This document shows, piece after piece, positions 1 to 14,245 of a stretch of 64,000 nt of DNA; within the stretch, counting starts at the first letter, position 1; each line of letters opens with the position of its first letter. The stretch spans positions 14,338,010-14,402,009 of the forward strand of contig NC_031781.1 of assembly GCF_001522545.3 (NCBI RefSeq), written 5' to 3'. Under the pieces are notes generated by a model that saw only the letters and a list, made by a program, of their open reading frames with translations, did not search any database and was not told the origin of the DNA. The stretch is from Parus major (taxonomy: Eukaryota > Chordata > Aves > Passeriformes > Paridae). Position numbers and translations under genes: made by a program.

Positions 1-3000
1 CAGCACACACAGATTATTAAAAGTGCTGTACTGGGAAGTAGTGGTGAAATAGGACACTCTGGACTCTCCAGAGATCAGATTCTATTTTATGGCTGATTTT
101 ATTACTACAGTAAGGTATTTAAGCTACCACACCCAGCTGTAACTAAGGTTTACATGGTTTACCGAGGTCAGAGAGGATTTGGCTCACGAATTTTTACATC
201 CTGCAAACAATCCCACTGTTCTGGAAACACCTGCATAACTGTCATGGCAGTGAACCAAACAATATTTTTTCTCCTATACAAAACAATTTCTGACACACTC
301 CATTTTATCCAAGAGCCAGAACACTCTTTCAAAAGCAAAATCACTACATCTTGACAAAACAGGAGAATGAGAGGAAACACCTTGTGCAATCACCCTCAGC
401 AGACAGGGACTGGGAGAGGTGGAACAACCCCTTCCCATCACACACAAGACATTTCAAGTTGAAATCCATTCTCTGGAGAAGGCTGAGCAAGAGCAGACGG
501 TCAGAACCCCCTTGCAGTAGAAAAACAGTTTGCAATCTCAATTACAAAGTTGTGTTATGATACCATAATACACTTTTTAAGCAGCTCATTACCAATTTAT
601 TAAACATTAGGGCTTCTTTGAGACTGCTGGAGATTATTGTTTAAACTGCTATTTAAAAGTGTTCAGACTCACAGCATGGATAATTCATTCTTATGCCAAT
701 ACACATACACATATGGGGGGTGTAGAGCTGTGTAACAGTTCTTTTTGAAAAAGTGGTTTTGCATGCAAAGTAATTGTGCTTTCTCACATCTGGACCATGA
801 ATTAGATAAAATAACTTCCAAATAACAAACCATAACTTACTGGAGCACTAAGTGGCATAAAATAAACATAAATATTATTTTGACATTTGGATACCTTATA
901 GACCAATAAATAAAGCCATTAATACAGACAAGTAGGCATGTCTCCATGTTCCAGGAGATGCCAGGCTATCACCTTTTGAAAGGGTTGTGTGGCTTTAGAG
1001 AGAAGTAACAAGCTCCTTAAAGCCTTTAGTCTGTCTGGAGATTTTCTCATTTGTTTGGGCTGAGACGACTTTTTTGTTGTTTTGTTGTTTGTTTTTTTTT
1101 TTTTGTCCCAAAGGATTAACAGACAGAAGAGGAGCAGTGCTTCCTTGTCCAAGTTCTTATTTTTAATAAGAAAAATAAATATTAATTAGAATACAAACTA
1201 AGAGCAGTCCTGCTGAAGTGGAAAGACTTTTTTTTCCAGAGATTGGGTAACCATGGAGTAGAAGGTTGCAATTAATTGACTTATACACCAGGAACCTTAG
1301 ATAAAGAGTGGTCAGTTTGAACTTTGGGCTCAGTAATGAGCTCTCCAGTTCCCTCTTTGACAGAATGAATCACAGCAGTGCTGCATGACTCCAGTTAGCT
1401 TCATTTTATAATTACAAGTCTGTTCTTTACTATTTTTCCCCAGCTTAAATACCACTTTTTCAAAGCGATGCTAAGGGAAAAAAGAAATGGAACCAATTTT
1501 AATGAACTCATGCAAATATAAGCCTGGTGAAATGAAATCACAGACCTAAGCAGAATACTGCATTGAACACATTTGTATGTTTTATGCTAAGCTCATCTAA
1601 ATTTGAGTAATTGGACCTAATTTGGCAATCTGCACAATCCGTTTGCAAACTTCCACCACTGAATTTTAAGTATGAGCCTGGAAAATCATTAACATTTTTA
1701 TTTATCATGGTGGCCCCCATCCAGCACAGTACTAAAATCTATGTTTGAATGTTTTGAACGAGGTCTTAGCACATGCACAGCATCCAAGAGTTATCAGGAA
1801 CTCTAATTTCAGAGAAAAGTCACTGACGTGTTCAGATCACATAATTTTAATCTTAAATCAATCTCAAATCTCTGAAGCTTGAGACTGGGAGTCTTCTTCC
1901 AGAAAACCCACTATCTTTATTCCTCCTCCATGCCACACTATCTGAAATACATTCCCCACATCAGACAAGTCGCTCTACTGCTTTTCATTTCCACTCTTTC
2001 CACTTCTCCAGGAATTCCTCTTACCTGCTGTTTCCCCCCTCACGCAGATTTTCACCCAGTCCCTTTCCTTTCAGTATGCACCTGGTCTCCACTGAGCAGT
2101 GCCTGAACTGGATGTGCTTTCCATGCTCCAGGAGCATGGTGGTAGCACCAATCCAGTTTATTGAAGGCCAGTTCTCCCACACCCTCCCCAGCACGTCTTC
2201 TGGCTGCACTGAGGTTTATTTTTAATTTGTGTCTCATCCCTGTGCAACAAAAATTGCAATAGGTCTTGAACTTACAAAAATGTTCTTGCTTCTTAAAATA
2301 CTTAGTAGGAAAGAAAATTGTTTCCCATTCAACTGTATTCATTACCTGTTTGTTTTTTTTTTCTGAAGGCATCTCCATAAAGAGAAGCCAAGCCACATTT
2401 TTCCAGGTGAAAACTGTCAGTCTGAATTTGGATCAAAGTCTGTTTCCATTGCAATGGGAAGATTCACAGCATCCCAGTGAATTACTCAAATCAGGGGTGT
2501 AAGCAGCCTGCACAGGCACCATGAGCCCTCTCCACACCACCACTTAACTATGGTTGTGGGTCATAAAGCCATTTTAAATCACAGGTAGAGCCAGGATCTA
2601 TTAAGGCAGAACTGTGGTAGATCACATGCAAGTTTTAGTTTCTCTCCATGTATCCTCAGGAAATGTGTTAATTGCTCACAGCTCTAACACAGATTTTCAA
2701 TACATCTGCAAGACGCAACAACACACTCTGAGGGGAAGATCTGACTCTTTTCTGAGCATAATTGAGGGATATTCAGTACATTTCAGCATTATGACTTTAT
2801 CCTTTCTCAAGCTTCCTTCTACTGTCCACCATTTTTCTCCACCTGTCTGGACTGGGTACCCAGCCTTCACTGGTGTGGCAGGATACAGCTCACTCACATT
2901 CTTGGCCAGGAAGCTGAACTGTCCCCAGGACTCCACACTGGGAATTCTGGCTGGTGGAGGACGGGTGTTTGTGTCACAATGAGCAAAATCTGCAGCCCAG

Positions 3001-6000
3001 CATTTTGAATCCCAACACGTCCTCCCTCCCCCATCTCTATCTCAAATCAGTTCCTTATACACTGGATCACAAATTGCTGCCACAAATTAGATTCCATATT
3101 TTTGTAGGCCATCATAAGAACTGTGACTTGAAGCAATGTGATTCAGGCAAGAATTCAGAAGAGCCATTCCTGGGGAATTTCCCCAAATCAGAGCTGCTTT
3201 GCACAGGATTCATTTTGCTCCCAGGAATTTCACGGTGTAGTCAGTTACAAAGACCTGCCTTCTCTTTTACCATTGTCACGATATTGCTGTAGTCAAATTC
3301 TCTCCAATTAATCTGAGTAGTAAAAATCAGACCTTTTATTTTGCAACGGGAGAAAAATTTAAAACTTATTCAGCTCTGACACATTTAATGCAAATTGCTG
3401 CTTGGGTGGAGAGAAAGCTCTGGTGGAGAAAAGCTCATGCAGCTCCATCTGTAAGAATACAGGTCATGCACAACAGCATCCCACAGACATAAGTCTCTTC
3501 ATAAGGCATAAATTCACCAACCAAACCATGCTTTTTGTTGAGGACACGCTGCTCCTTTGACCAGGCCCTCACTAGATGGGTGAAGAAGAAATTACCAGCC
3601 ACTCAAACAACACCAAAAACCAAGAGTATACCTTCTTTTAGAAGCCTTTCCCTGTGACTGCATTACAAGCAAAGTTCCTATGCCTTGGCAACTTATTCAC
3701 CTCAGCCTGTCACCTTGTAGAGAAAGAGCTGTGGTGGTATCAAATTGGTTTGGAATGGAAGATGTCACCAGAACTGAAGTTTCAAAATGCACCTGAGCAA
3801 CAGGGCTCTTTTCACTACTGAAAAAGAGAACTGAGAAGAACTAAGGGGGCTTAAAGGAAATCACTCTAAGATAATTGGGAAAAACCATTTTTTAAGTCAC
3901 AACAAACACTGTCACATCCAAGGGAACTGAATTTCACCAGCTGGCATAAGCTTAAACCAACGTTGCACTCCCTTCAGCTTAGGCTTGTGTTTATCAAGCT
4001 CTGAAGTCTGATCCTTAAACCAAAATGCTGAGAGACTCTTCCCTGACAACAAGGGCTCAGTCAGGTGTCTTTATTAATCACAGCTAACAAATATTTTAAT
4101 TCTGGGACCTTTGGGAGGAAGGGGCGGAGTGGGGCTCTGTGTCTTGTTCCATACAAGGAGATGACAACTGAGATCTGCAGTGCCTGATTAATATTTTATG
4201 CTGAGATCCACTGGGTATGCGGTGTAATTCTGGTGGCTTGTTTTGCTCGGTGTTCGCTGCATCTCCAATCTTATTTGCAACAGCTTAGTGGAACAACAAC
4301 AAAAAGAGGTTTCATTCCCTCAGGACAGCATTGGCTGACCTCTCTCACTGCTTCGTGTAATTCAGGGGGAGCAACCACTAAACAGGAACTGAAAGTGCTT
4401 TGCAACTTTTATAGGGGAACAAACGGCAGCACAGATTTACATATAGATAGCATTTCAGAGAAGAACGATGTTGATTTCTTCTGCCTAGCATTTATCTACC
4501 AGGTTATCCTGGTAGCCAGAGGATGAGCCTGCAATAGGGCAGCGGTGAACACACATCGCTGTGTCACCACCAACAGGTCACTGCACTGGCATTAAAATAA
4601 CATTAAAACACCATGTGGTCAATGAAAAGAGACAATGAAAGCAAAATGCGTAACTTTCAGAACAATTCTGCATCTGAGGACCTTACCAAGACTTTGCAGA
4701 GGTCTCTGATCTGAATTCTTAGTGAAAAGAAGACTACTGTAAGATAAAATCTCACATTCTGAGGATGGGCACAGTGGGGTTTGACCCATGCTCAGGAAAT
4801 CACTGCATCCCAGAGGCCCCAAAGCAGTCCAGATACCACCAAGACTGGCAGACAGCAGCCCTACTGCCTTCAGGGGATGCAATAGTAAAGACAGCTGTTC
4901 TGAATCAACATCATCTTAACACATCTCAGAAAGCTTTCTGGTTTCATTGCAGTATATGGATGGGGTGATTTTTTAATTCATTTCCCTGCTATTCAAAGAT
5001 CTTTAATAGAATATAATTCAAACCCTCCCATTCTCTTAGGAATAGGAGGGATGTTTGCAGTGAACTCTGTCGTAAGAAGGTATGTGTCAGGGAAAGACTG
5101 GGATATTTCTAGATCTCCAGTCTCTTTATGCAGCTTAATGCTAATGAAAGGAAACCATTTTTTGCACACAGTGAAAGGGAACAGATGGTGTCACAGTTCT
5201 GCTGTGGAATTTAAGCAGAGTGACAACCTATACAGCAGATCATCATCATGGGTGAAACTCTTTTAGGTAGTTGCATGGAAGGTTTGTTTGTTTTTTTTTT
5301 ATCTACTTATTACTCTCCAAAATCTTCCAAAGCTTTATTATATTTTTTTTTTAATGGAAATCTAAGGAAATGGTATGATAACCTCACCCTCCCACAAAAT
5401 GCCAGAAGACACATGAAGACCAGTATTTCAAATACACTGTGAAGGGATAGCTGAAACACAGCAGCTCATTTTGCAGACTGGCTTTCCAATCATGTATCCA
5501 CCCAGACACCAGTCACTGGTGAGGAAACCAATGGGGGCTTAAAAATGACACCATCAAGCTGAAAATCACTGCTCTGTCTGAAAACTAGTCCTGGCTTTAA
5601 TTATGCCTACAAGGCAGATGACAGCAGAAAAGAGAAGTTTCTTTATTTTTAATAATTTTATATTTTACACTTTTGGTTTGCAATATTCTATGTGCAGTTC
5701 ATCTCTTTGTTTCATTTCTATGTTCACCTGCTTTCATCTGGCAGAAAAACAAAGGCAAGCAAAAAGAAGATAAAAATCATAGTTGGAAATTTATCCAGAA
5801 ACTGGAAAATTAAAACTGCCTTTCTATCCAATGATTTGTTGCTGCTGTTTTTAAACTGATGGTTGATTATTTTTGACCCTACTGATAGCTGACTCAGACT
5901 TATGTTGTCATGTGCTGATCCCAGCAGAGGCATCTGAATCCCCAAAAGCATCCCCCTCTGGTGAGACATACCATAGGCAACCTGAAGGTTCACAATTTTT

Positions 6001-6900
6001 ACTGTTTTAATTCCCTCAGATTCCATTCAGCTTGTTTCAGCTGCCTGCATGAGTGTTCTAGAGTGCATACCACTAAAAGCAACAGATGACATGCTCATCC
6101 ACTCCATAATTCACATTGACAATAGCCAATCTCTGCTCAGCCCATGTCCCACAAGAAAAGGGATTAATCAGGCAGCGACATCCCAAACAACAAAGCTCAG
6201 GCTGCTGGGTTAGGGTTTAGATCCCTCCAGGAATGGCCTGGACCCACCCCACTCTCTCTGAAACCCTGGAAAATGTTTGCACCATGGCACCCCCATATTC
6301 TCACAGGGATGAATGATGTGTATCCAAAGCTACCCCGTTCCAATTACAGTTTTAACAATGAGATAGAGAAAATCAGGCTTTAGCTACAGCCCATATTGGC
6401 ACATTGCAGTTTGCAACGTGTTCAGTTCTGGCTGTGAGGGCCAAGAGCAATCAGGCTGTGAAAGTGGATTTATGTGTTCAGGTATGAGTTTGCATGGACG
6501 AGACACTGAGGGAAAGCAGAGCAATACAAGCACCCCTGAATTAATGCTCAAAGCACTCTGCTCCCCCAGGTCTGGGAAACAGCAGAGCCTGAAACTGAGG
6601 TCTAATATAAAAGAGATGTTCCACCCTCCAGTGCAGGCAATGAACAGCTTCACATCACCCCCATTTAGCCAGGATCTCCACCTATATGTATTTGTGGGGA
6701 TAAAACAGCATTTCCTCAAGCGAAAGAAAATGCCAGGGCTCTCTCACACACCCAGCACCTCCAACAACACAGGAGCCATTAATCCCACCAAAGCAAACCA
6801 GCTGGGACCCCAAAAAGTGGCAACACTTAGAAGAAGGACTGCGCATAGATACATTTGGGGTGGAAGCACTTGAAGTGGGGAAATGTTCACACTGAGTGCA
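1..6900. other. AT-rich intronic stretch, no gene recognised
   Basis: I see no exon-like frame with splice sites, no transposon I recognise and no long repeat. There are T-rich runs near 1,090-1,105, 5,290 and 5,347. One isolated GC-box-like patch (GGGGCGGAG) lies near 4,122-4,130 in a locally G-rich segment, with nothing around it to support a promoter. Confidence 0.6.
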
Positions 6901-7199
6901 TTCTAAACCAATTCACGGAAGTTCATGAGGTGTAACCTGCTGATTAACACGTCCTGCAGGGAGGGACAACACCTTCTAATGCTTCCTTCCAGGAGAAGCG
7001 GAACACTCGGGTTTTAAGGCATTTACAGGGCATTTCTCAAACGTGTCAGGTAAAATCACTCCCGTGCTCCAAAGCACCCAGGCTCCTCTTGCTGCAGAAA
7101 CGCAACAGCTATTACACAGCAAGTGTGAAGTGAAGAAGCAGAGAGAGAAGAGACTGTGAGTAAATAGGGTTAATCCTTGCAGGTAATACCCTTTCCGTT

Positions 7200-8061
7200 A
7201 GATTGTGCAGCATTTTCCAGTCTGCAGATTCCCAATCGCATTGAACATCTCTCTCACGCTGCGAGCAGGCACATCGGAGCTCCCCCAGCCCCGCGCCCCT
7301 TCCCCAAATTCTGCAAAGCTGTTTTTGCAGGCAGCAGCCAGTTAAACTCCAGGCTGCTGGTACTACCCCGGGAAGCTGTAGGGGGGCGGGTGAGCCGCAC
7401 AAAAGATCTCCACACAAAAGGCCATCCTTTTCATCCTTTTTTCTTCTTCATTTTCTCCAGCTGAGCCATAGCTTTATTTAATCAACACTTAAAAATAGAT
7501 GCAAACGTGTGAGGGGGTAGGGACTGGGGGGGTGGGTGGATGATACGGGACAACACCTATTTTAATACAAAGAATCAAATTTGGTGGGTGAGGGGATGTG
7601 GGGAGCCTTCAGCCCTCATCTTCCCCCCGCTTCCAAACGAGCCCCCTAAGCCGCGTCCCCAGCGCTCACAGAAATCCATGCAGCATGCTACAGATATTTC
7701 TTTTTTTTCCCTTCCCCCCCCGCTCCGCTGGAAGAGACGTAAAGATCTTGACTCCAAAAGGACAGCGAACATCTTTGCATTCCCAGCAAGACCCGCACAG
7801 CACATAATCATATGAAAAACATGGCTGGCTGGTGCATCGACAGATGCAAACGAGAAACACCAGACTCAGCCTTATTCACAGCAAAATTAGCTGGGGAGGC
7901 GAGGGGGAGAAAGGGAAATAACTGTGGCTGTGTAACATGGCTGCACGATTTGCAAAGCCTCCCGGCTGCCAGCTTGCAGGGAGCGGTGCAAATGTGTGTC
8001 TGCTCCGAAGGGAGCTGTTCGTGCCACCCCTGCAGCACAGCCCGCTCATCCCGCTCTCCAT

Positions 8062-8097
<36 letters not shown>

Positions 8098-8560
8098 CCA
8101 TCCATCCGTCCGTCCCGCGGGCTGCCCCGGGATGCATTCCCCCGTTCCTACACACAGGGAACGACTGAAACACTTTACCTGATCAGTGCAACTTCACGGC
8201 AGCCGGAGGTAGTAGGGATCCTAGCAGAAATGCAGCAAGGAAGGGGGAAAAAAAATCTGCTTGGATCCTTCTGGCAGTCCACAGCCTCATCTACATGCAT
8301 CTGAGCGAGCCCTTTCCAGCAGCTGCTTCTTTTATCAAGCCCACAGGCACAGCAAATTAGTCCGGTTAGACAGTTCAGTCAATGTGGGCTATTCACAGCG
8401 TGGCTGCTGCAGGAGCCCGGCTTCTCCTGTGCCCCTGTCCCCGGGTAGGCACCCGCCCACCTCCACATGGCCCTGGATAAACACGGCTCTCTCTCACAGC
8501 ACCCACAGCAAGCACCACATGATCCTCACCAGCATCTCACTGGACCATTCGCCCCAGTCT
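7200..8560. promoter_or_regulatory. Diffuse CpG-rich patch, candidate internal promoter or enhancer
   Basis: CpG density rises well above the surrounding intron: I hand-counted roughly fifty CpGs in about 1.4 kb, while many neighbouring 60-base lines have none. The richest part is about 7,990-8,220. It contains a TCCA microsatellite whose TCCG variants add some of the CpGs. On the minus strand (the MAGI1 sense) a good splice donor, ATCAG|GTAAAGTG, sits at 8,171-8,179 just downstream of the patch, as an alternative first exon would need. No TATA box and no coding frame is convincing. Promoter function is inference; it could equally be an unmethylated enhancer. Confidence 0.4.
8057..8115. repeat. 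(TCCA)n microsatellite with TCCG variants
   Basis: About 59 bp of TCCA tetramers, roughly fifteen units, interrupted by TCCG units at 8,085, 8,105 and 8,109. It lies inside the CpG-rich patch. It explains the serine/isoleucine/histidine/proline-like frames on the plus strand and the DGWM-like frames on the minus strand, which are therefore not genes. Confidence 0.95.
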
Positions 8561-8599
8561 GCGAAAAAAGGCTAAGCCTAAGAAAGGCTTTACTTTAAA

Positions 8600-11500
8600 G
8601 GGAAAAGCTTTCTTCTTCCTTCCCTCTCCCCCTTCTTTTCCCCCACCCAACCCCCCTTCCTTTTTTTGTCCACTAACCAAGGAGGAAAAAAAAACAACAA
8701 ACAACAAACGCAAAGCTGAACGCAAAGATTTGAAGATGGGTAATATCTTCCTAATCAACTCAGTTCGGAAAATGAAGTGTCACTCCGAAATGAAGTGCTA
8801 TTCAGACTTCTAATAAGCACAAAGCATCAGACAGAGATCCTGGATAAAGCCTGATGTATTCCTGGAGAGTGAGGCTGGCCACAGTTAGTGCATCCTTGAT
8901 CTGTACAAAGCCACTGATTTCCATTTTGTTGTTTTAAAGAAGAAAATGTGATAAGCCCTTTGTTTCTCCTCCTTTCCCCACCGTAAACCATTTAAAAATA
9001 TTCATATAGGAATAACCACACACATACAGTGAAATAAGGCGCACACCATGCTACCCTTGGGAGCGGGGAGCAAAGCTGGTGGACGCAGCACAATGGACAC
9101 ATGTTCCCCTTAAATACACTCATGAGTGGGGCCCATAGGGTCAAACAGAAGAAACATTTATGAAAGTCATTCAGTTTTTCTGTCATTGCACAAAGGAGAG
9201 AAGAACTAAGCCTTTTTCTCTCCCCCTGCACTCCAATATATCTTTAGGACTAACAGTGTCCTTCTTTGTCCCCTCCAACATAGGAAGCAATATGCATATG
9301 GAGCTATAAATAAACACATATCTATATATATCCTATAAAATGCAGCTTCTCTTGGTTATCTAAACTCTCTCTTTGCAAAGTAACACAGTTAATTGGAAGA
9401 GTTCTCCAAACAATCTGGCTGATCCCTGATGGCTGCCTACTTCGTGTCAGCATTTGCACTTAACTAGAAGTTAGTGTAAGTCATCCACATAAAACAAAGG
9501 TAAACACTGATAAGGTATTTGATGCTTGAATAAAAGCAGGTTTATCCAAAAATGGGTTAATAGAAACATACTGTGGCATCACACCAACCAGCTGCGTGGC
9601 TGGGTTAAAATCCTGGCTCCTGGAGCCATGACACACAAACCACAAACACAAAACTCCATAAAACCTTTTTCCTTTCCTGAAATGGGAAAGGAACTTTATG
9701 GCTCTGTAGGAGAAGTTTGAACTTACTCCCGAAATTCCTCAGAGGCTTAAGAAAAGAGAAAAGATAATAAAAGGCAGAGGAAGGAAAAAGAATAATAAAG
9801 ACACTAACCTCATGCTTCCTATGCCATTCCCACCTTCCTGATGTTGTTATGCTGGTAATACCCAAAAGCAAATGATACTTTAATCAGGACCACCATCCAA
9901 ATTTGACTGTAGGATGTAAGAAACATCTCAACAAAGGTAAGACTGAAGTGCGGCGAGCTCTTGGAACGGGTTATAAATTAATTTCAAAGTCAGGGGAAGA
10001 ACTGAATCAAAAAGTTCATGAACTGGATGAGCAGGGAGTGAGCAGTGCCTTTGACAATCTGGAAAGGTAATGCTGTTCTTCCTGCCTGCAATTTCCAGCC
10101 TCAGCAATGCATTGTTATCTTTAATTTGCCCATGTCTGAACACGAAGGTTTGGTACTGCCCCTCTGCTCATCTCAGCTCACTCATTACCTCTCTTGCCTG
10201 AAAGGTGAGAGGAAGCAGGAGGCGGGATTGAAGTCACTTCAGGATTGCAGAACAGGGCGTTTAATAAGCTCGGCACACGACTGTCCCTTATCCCAGAGGG
10301 AAGTATGATCCACAATCCAGGGGAAGGGCAGTCCATACTGCCATCAAAGCTACAGCTGCTGCTCACTTGTGTATGCAAGCAGCCAGGGCAGCACCCTGAG
10401 GACAGCACATGGCCTGGGAAGGGTGGTGAGGGATAGCTTTAGTCCCAAGGAATGAAAAGGAAGGACTTCCCACATATGAGCAAAATCAATGTGTGAGAGA
10501 GGTGAAGGATGCTGCAGCCCCCTGGTGATCAACTGGCACCTCTCCAGAGTGTGAACATCCTCACCTTTCCACACCTTTTCTGCAAGATCCACTGCTCAGC
10601 ATCTCAGAGCAACTCCAGGTGCCCATAGCATGGGACAAAGCATTCCAGCAGCAGCAGGAGATTGAATATGCACAATGTAAAGACATGCGGGCCAGATGTG
10701 ATACTGGCCTGGCAAAGTACAGTTGGCTGAAGAACCTATTTTTTCAGGGTTAATTAGAATTTAGCCCTGATAAAAAGCCAAACAGTTCCCCATTATAGTC
10801 AATAGGGGTTTGTCATTGTCCTTAGTGGCAGCAGGATGTGGAACATTAGGGATAAAAAAAGGTCCAATTCATCACCTTGAATAGGTGAAAATGAAAATGC
10901 ATTCTTTGCTGTCACATTTGATTCCTGAAAGACATCTTACTGTATTGCTACGATTTAACTTAGTATTTCCTAAAAAATAATTTGAAGCAGGATAAAGTGA
11001 TTTATAAGACATTTTTCTTCCTGCATATTTGATCACTCGTTAAGGGAATGCAATTTAGTTCTTAAAAAAATCCCCAGATCTTTCTCTCCGGGAATCTCAG
11101 CCCCCTGATGCTCAGCATCCCTTGAAGCTCCCCCGCAGAGCAGTGGTGGCTGCAGTGTCACCGTGGAACAGGTGACATGTGTGCCTCTCCATTCACTGTC
11201 TCCTGCTGAAATGCTAATGATCGCCAGCTAGTCCTGGAGTTGGCCAAGACTCTGTAGAAAGAAACAAAGGGAGGAGAAAAACATAGAGGCAATCGTAAAG
11301 CAGCCTAAAAACTTAACTTCAGAGAAACAGTTGGAGCCCACATCCATGAGAGTCTGTGTTGCAGAAGGAAGAAAAAAACAACCTCACTCTTTGAAGTTGG
11401 CTGGAAGCACAACTGGTTGGTTTCCAACTTCTCTCAGACTCTAATTTGACACTTACTTCGCTTATATTTATTTATTTCAGGCAGACAGGAGAGGAAGGAA

Positions 11501-14185
11501 TAATGTAAAAGTGTGATCAGTGTAGTACAAAGGTCATAAGAACTCAGGTTGTTGCTTCACCTATAAACTGGTCCTTGACATGTTTCTGTATATCCTGCTA
11601 AGCAGGGAATACAGATGTGTGTGTTTTTGTGTCCTTGGAGAGCAAATTTGGCTTTTTTCAGAGTACCCCACAAAGGTACGTGAAGAGGGCACAATTCTGA
11701 TTACATTCACTGCCATCTGCAAACCGTAATCAACTATGTACATTGTTATGCACGGATTTTTCTTCATGGTCATTGATTTTAGGCACAGATATTTAATCTG
11801 CGCTCTATAAAACCAGGCCTAAAATTTCAATTAGTTCCTCTGGTACTGAGCGCAGGCAGATAAAATTGCAGAACTATTATCAGCTTCAAAAAACCCAAAC
11901 AACAAACAAAATAAAACCCAACCCACACTGTTGTGATATTCCTTCTTGCTGTTACACAGAATGTCTGGAAGCACATTTGTAGTTTGTCTGAACATAATTT
12001 TTTAACGGATAAATGAGATTATACTGAATATATATATATATATATTGGAAATGTCTAGTTTTGAAAAATATGAAACTTTGACTTGTACTCTGGTACACTT
12101 GTACATTCCAATATGAATTTTTGTTTGTTTTGCAAGAGCAGAAGCATGAAAATTCTTACAGTGTTACAATAATAAACTTCGCATCTTTAAACTTCTCTGT
12201 GGATTTGTGTAATAAAAATAATGTTTAAAAAGCATCCCCTAGGCCATAAAAGTATCACACTTAAGAGATTCCAGCCGATATGTAGGAAATGACACTTTTA
12301 ATATTCACAGAATAGAAAGTAAACAACCCTCCTAATGAATTTAACTTTCTATTAAAGTTAAAAGTGCTTTTTGGATTGAATTACAGAAGTGTTTCACCCA
12401 AGTAAGAGGTCAATGACTTATATTTTACCAATATACAACCCACAAGCAAATTATGAGACGCTGTATTTATACCTGACAATCCCTTTCTTGCCCTTATGAG
12501 ACAGAGCCCCTTGAAGAGGTTGAGGACTCTCAGAGAATTCTCTCAGAGAATCCACAGACACATTTAGCTTTGATGCTTATAGATGTAAATAGAATCAATG
12601 ATGTTAAAAGGATCTTTGACAGATTCATCACGGTGTTTATCGCTGTATCCCAGCCTCACTCAGACTGAGAGATGCTCTGCAAAGTACCATTTCAGCTTGT
12701 TTCCCTGCCATGGAGTGTCTCTCCTTTTCTCACATTCAAAAAAATGAGCAGAAAAACCGGACTGATCATTTTCCCTGTGCTTAATAGATCCTGGCACAAC
12801 CTGGCCTCCACTATAAACAAATAGCCTCAGCACATGAAACCCCTGAAGACTGATTAAAAGTAAGCCTGATTTCATCTGCACTGGTTTTGTGCAGCCATTA
12901 ATATTGTTAACACACAACCTTTTGTTCTGCCTTGCTGGAGGGCAGCTCACATTGCACTCGCTGAGGCACCTCTGAAGGTATGTTCGCTGCCAGTGACATG
13001 TGTGATTATGTTAATGGTGCTTAACATTTCTTTAACATAAGGAAAACTGACACCAGTAATGCAGGAATTGATAGGTGCTGTAAAGCCATGCCATTGAGGC
13101 TCAGGGAGGGAAGAGGCGTCGCTGCCAGTGCAGCCACACAGATTTGTACAAGTGAGAGGGAAAAAGGCTCAGATGGACCATGAGGTGATGGACCACAGGC
13201 AACTGCAATGAAACTTGGAAAAAGCTGAGTGCTAAGCACAGCAATGCTGATTTTGGACAGAAGAAGGTGGAAACACTGGAAATGTTCGGGAGAGCATGAG
13301 AGCAAAGAAGCACAGAGCCAAGAGACCATTCCCTGGAGCCCTCAAGACCCCAGGGGAACTTCTACAAATGTCTGCAGTGGAGGCAGATTGTGCCTTACCT
13401 CACTTCCGAGCATTGATTCAGTGTTCTAGGACTGGAAAATTATGTCTGGTTTCATGGCCTGGCAGGATATGGATGCATGTGCACCAGCCCCAGTAATAGC
13501 CCAGTACCTGGCTGCTCCCCACTGAGGGAGCTGTACAGATTTACCACTGCTGCAGTTCTGGTCCTTGATGTTTCTTTACTGGCCTAAGGATGATTTGAAA
13601 CAAAAACTAGGTGATGCAGACTCTAGGGGAAACCCGGGAGACAGAATGATCAGGGATAATTTTTTTTTTTCTGCAATACTGAAACAGTAAAATTTAAGTC
13701 TGATATTTTTTGAAAGACAGGAGCTGACAAATATAGAAGCAATACAAAGCTGTCCTCAATCCTCCCCCATCTTCATGTCTTCTTTAAAACAAACAGACAG
13801 AAGAATAAAACAAACATTTAAAAAGTGATAGCCACAACTTCACACACTAGAAGCTCCTCCATCCACGGACCCATGGGAATGCCACCTTCCTCACATCTAC
13901 TCCTCCTCATATACTGCTGGTGAGATTGACATTAAAGGACCCACTTGATGCAATTTATTCCATTTTCAGCTATTTCATTTTAAGTACAAAGCTGTGCTGT
14001 AGGAGAATAGACTTAAACCTAAACCAGCACAATTCAGATCACAACCTCCAGTCTGCCCAGGTGAGCTGTCCAGTCAGACCAGCTCCACAATCCCATTCAT
14101 TCTAGACTGGCATGATGCTTCTGGTAAGTCAGGGAGACCTGGCAGCAAACTATTCATCAGCACAGGCCTCAATAAACAGAAACAA
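8600..14185. other. Intronic stretch, no gene recognised
   Basis: Nothing gene-like is seen. Minor items are an (AT)9 run at 12,028-12,045, a short self-similar patch at 12,527-12,551 (TCTCAGAGAAT repeated) and a CTCF-like motif at 10,516-10,528 discussed under findings. Minus-strand and plus-strand open frames here are short and show no family resemblance. Confidence 0.6.
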
Positions 14186-14233
<48 letters not shown>

Positions 14234-14245
14234 AATAATAATAAT
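14186..14245. repeat. (ATT)15(AAT)5 compound microsatellite containing a perfect palindrome
   Basis: Fifteen ATT units (14,186-14,230) switch abruptly to five AAT units (14,231-14,245). Because AAT is the reverse complement of ATT, the last five ATT units and the five AAT units form a perfect 30-bp palindrome centred at 14,230/14,231, able to fold as a hairpin or cruciform. Poly-Leu and poly-Ile frames across it are artefacts of the repeat. Confidence 0.97.

Noticed and set aside
7808..8173. Frames on both strands rich in DGWM or SIHP units
   Set aside because: They are translations of the TCCA microsatellite and its flanks.
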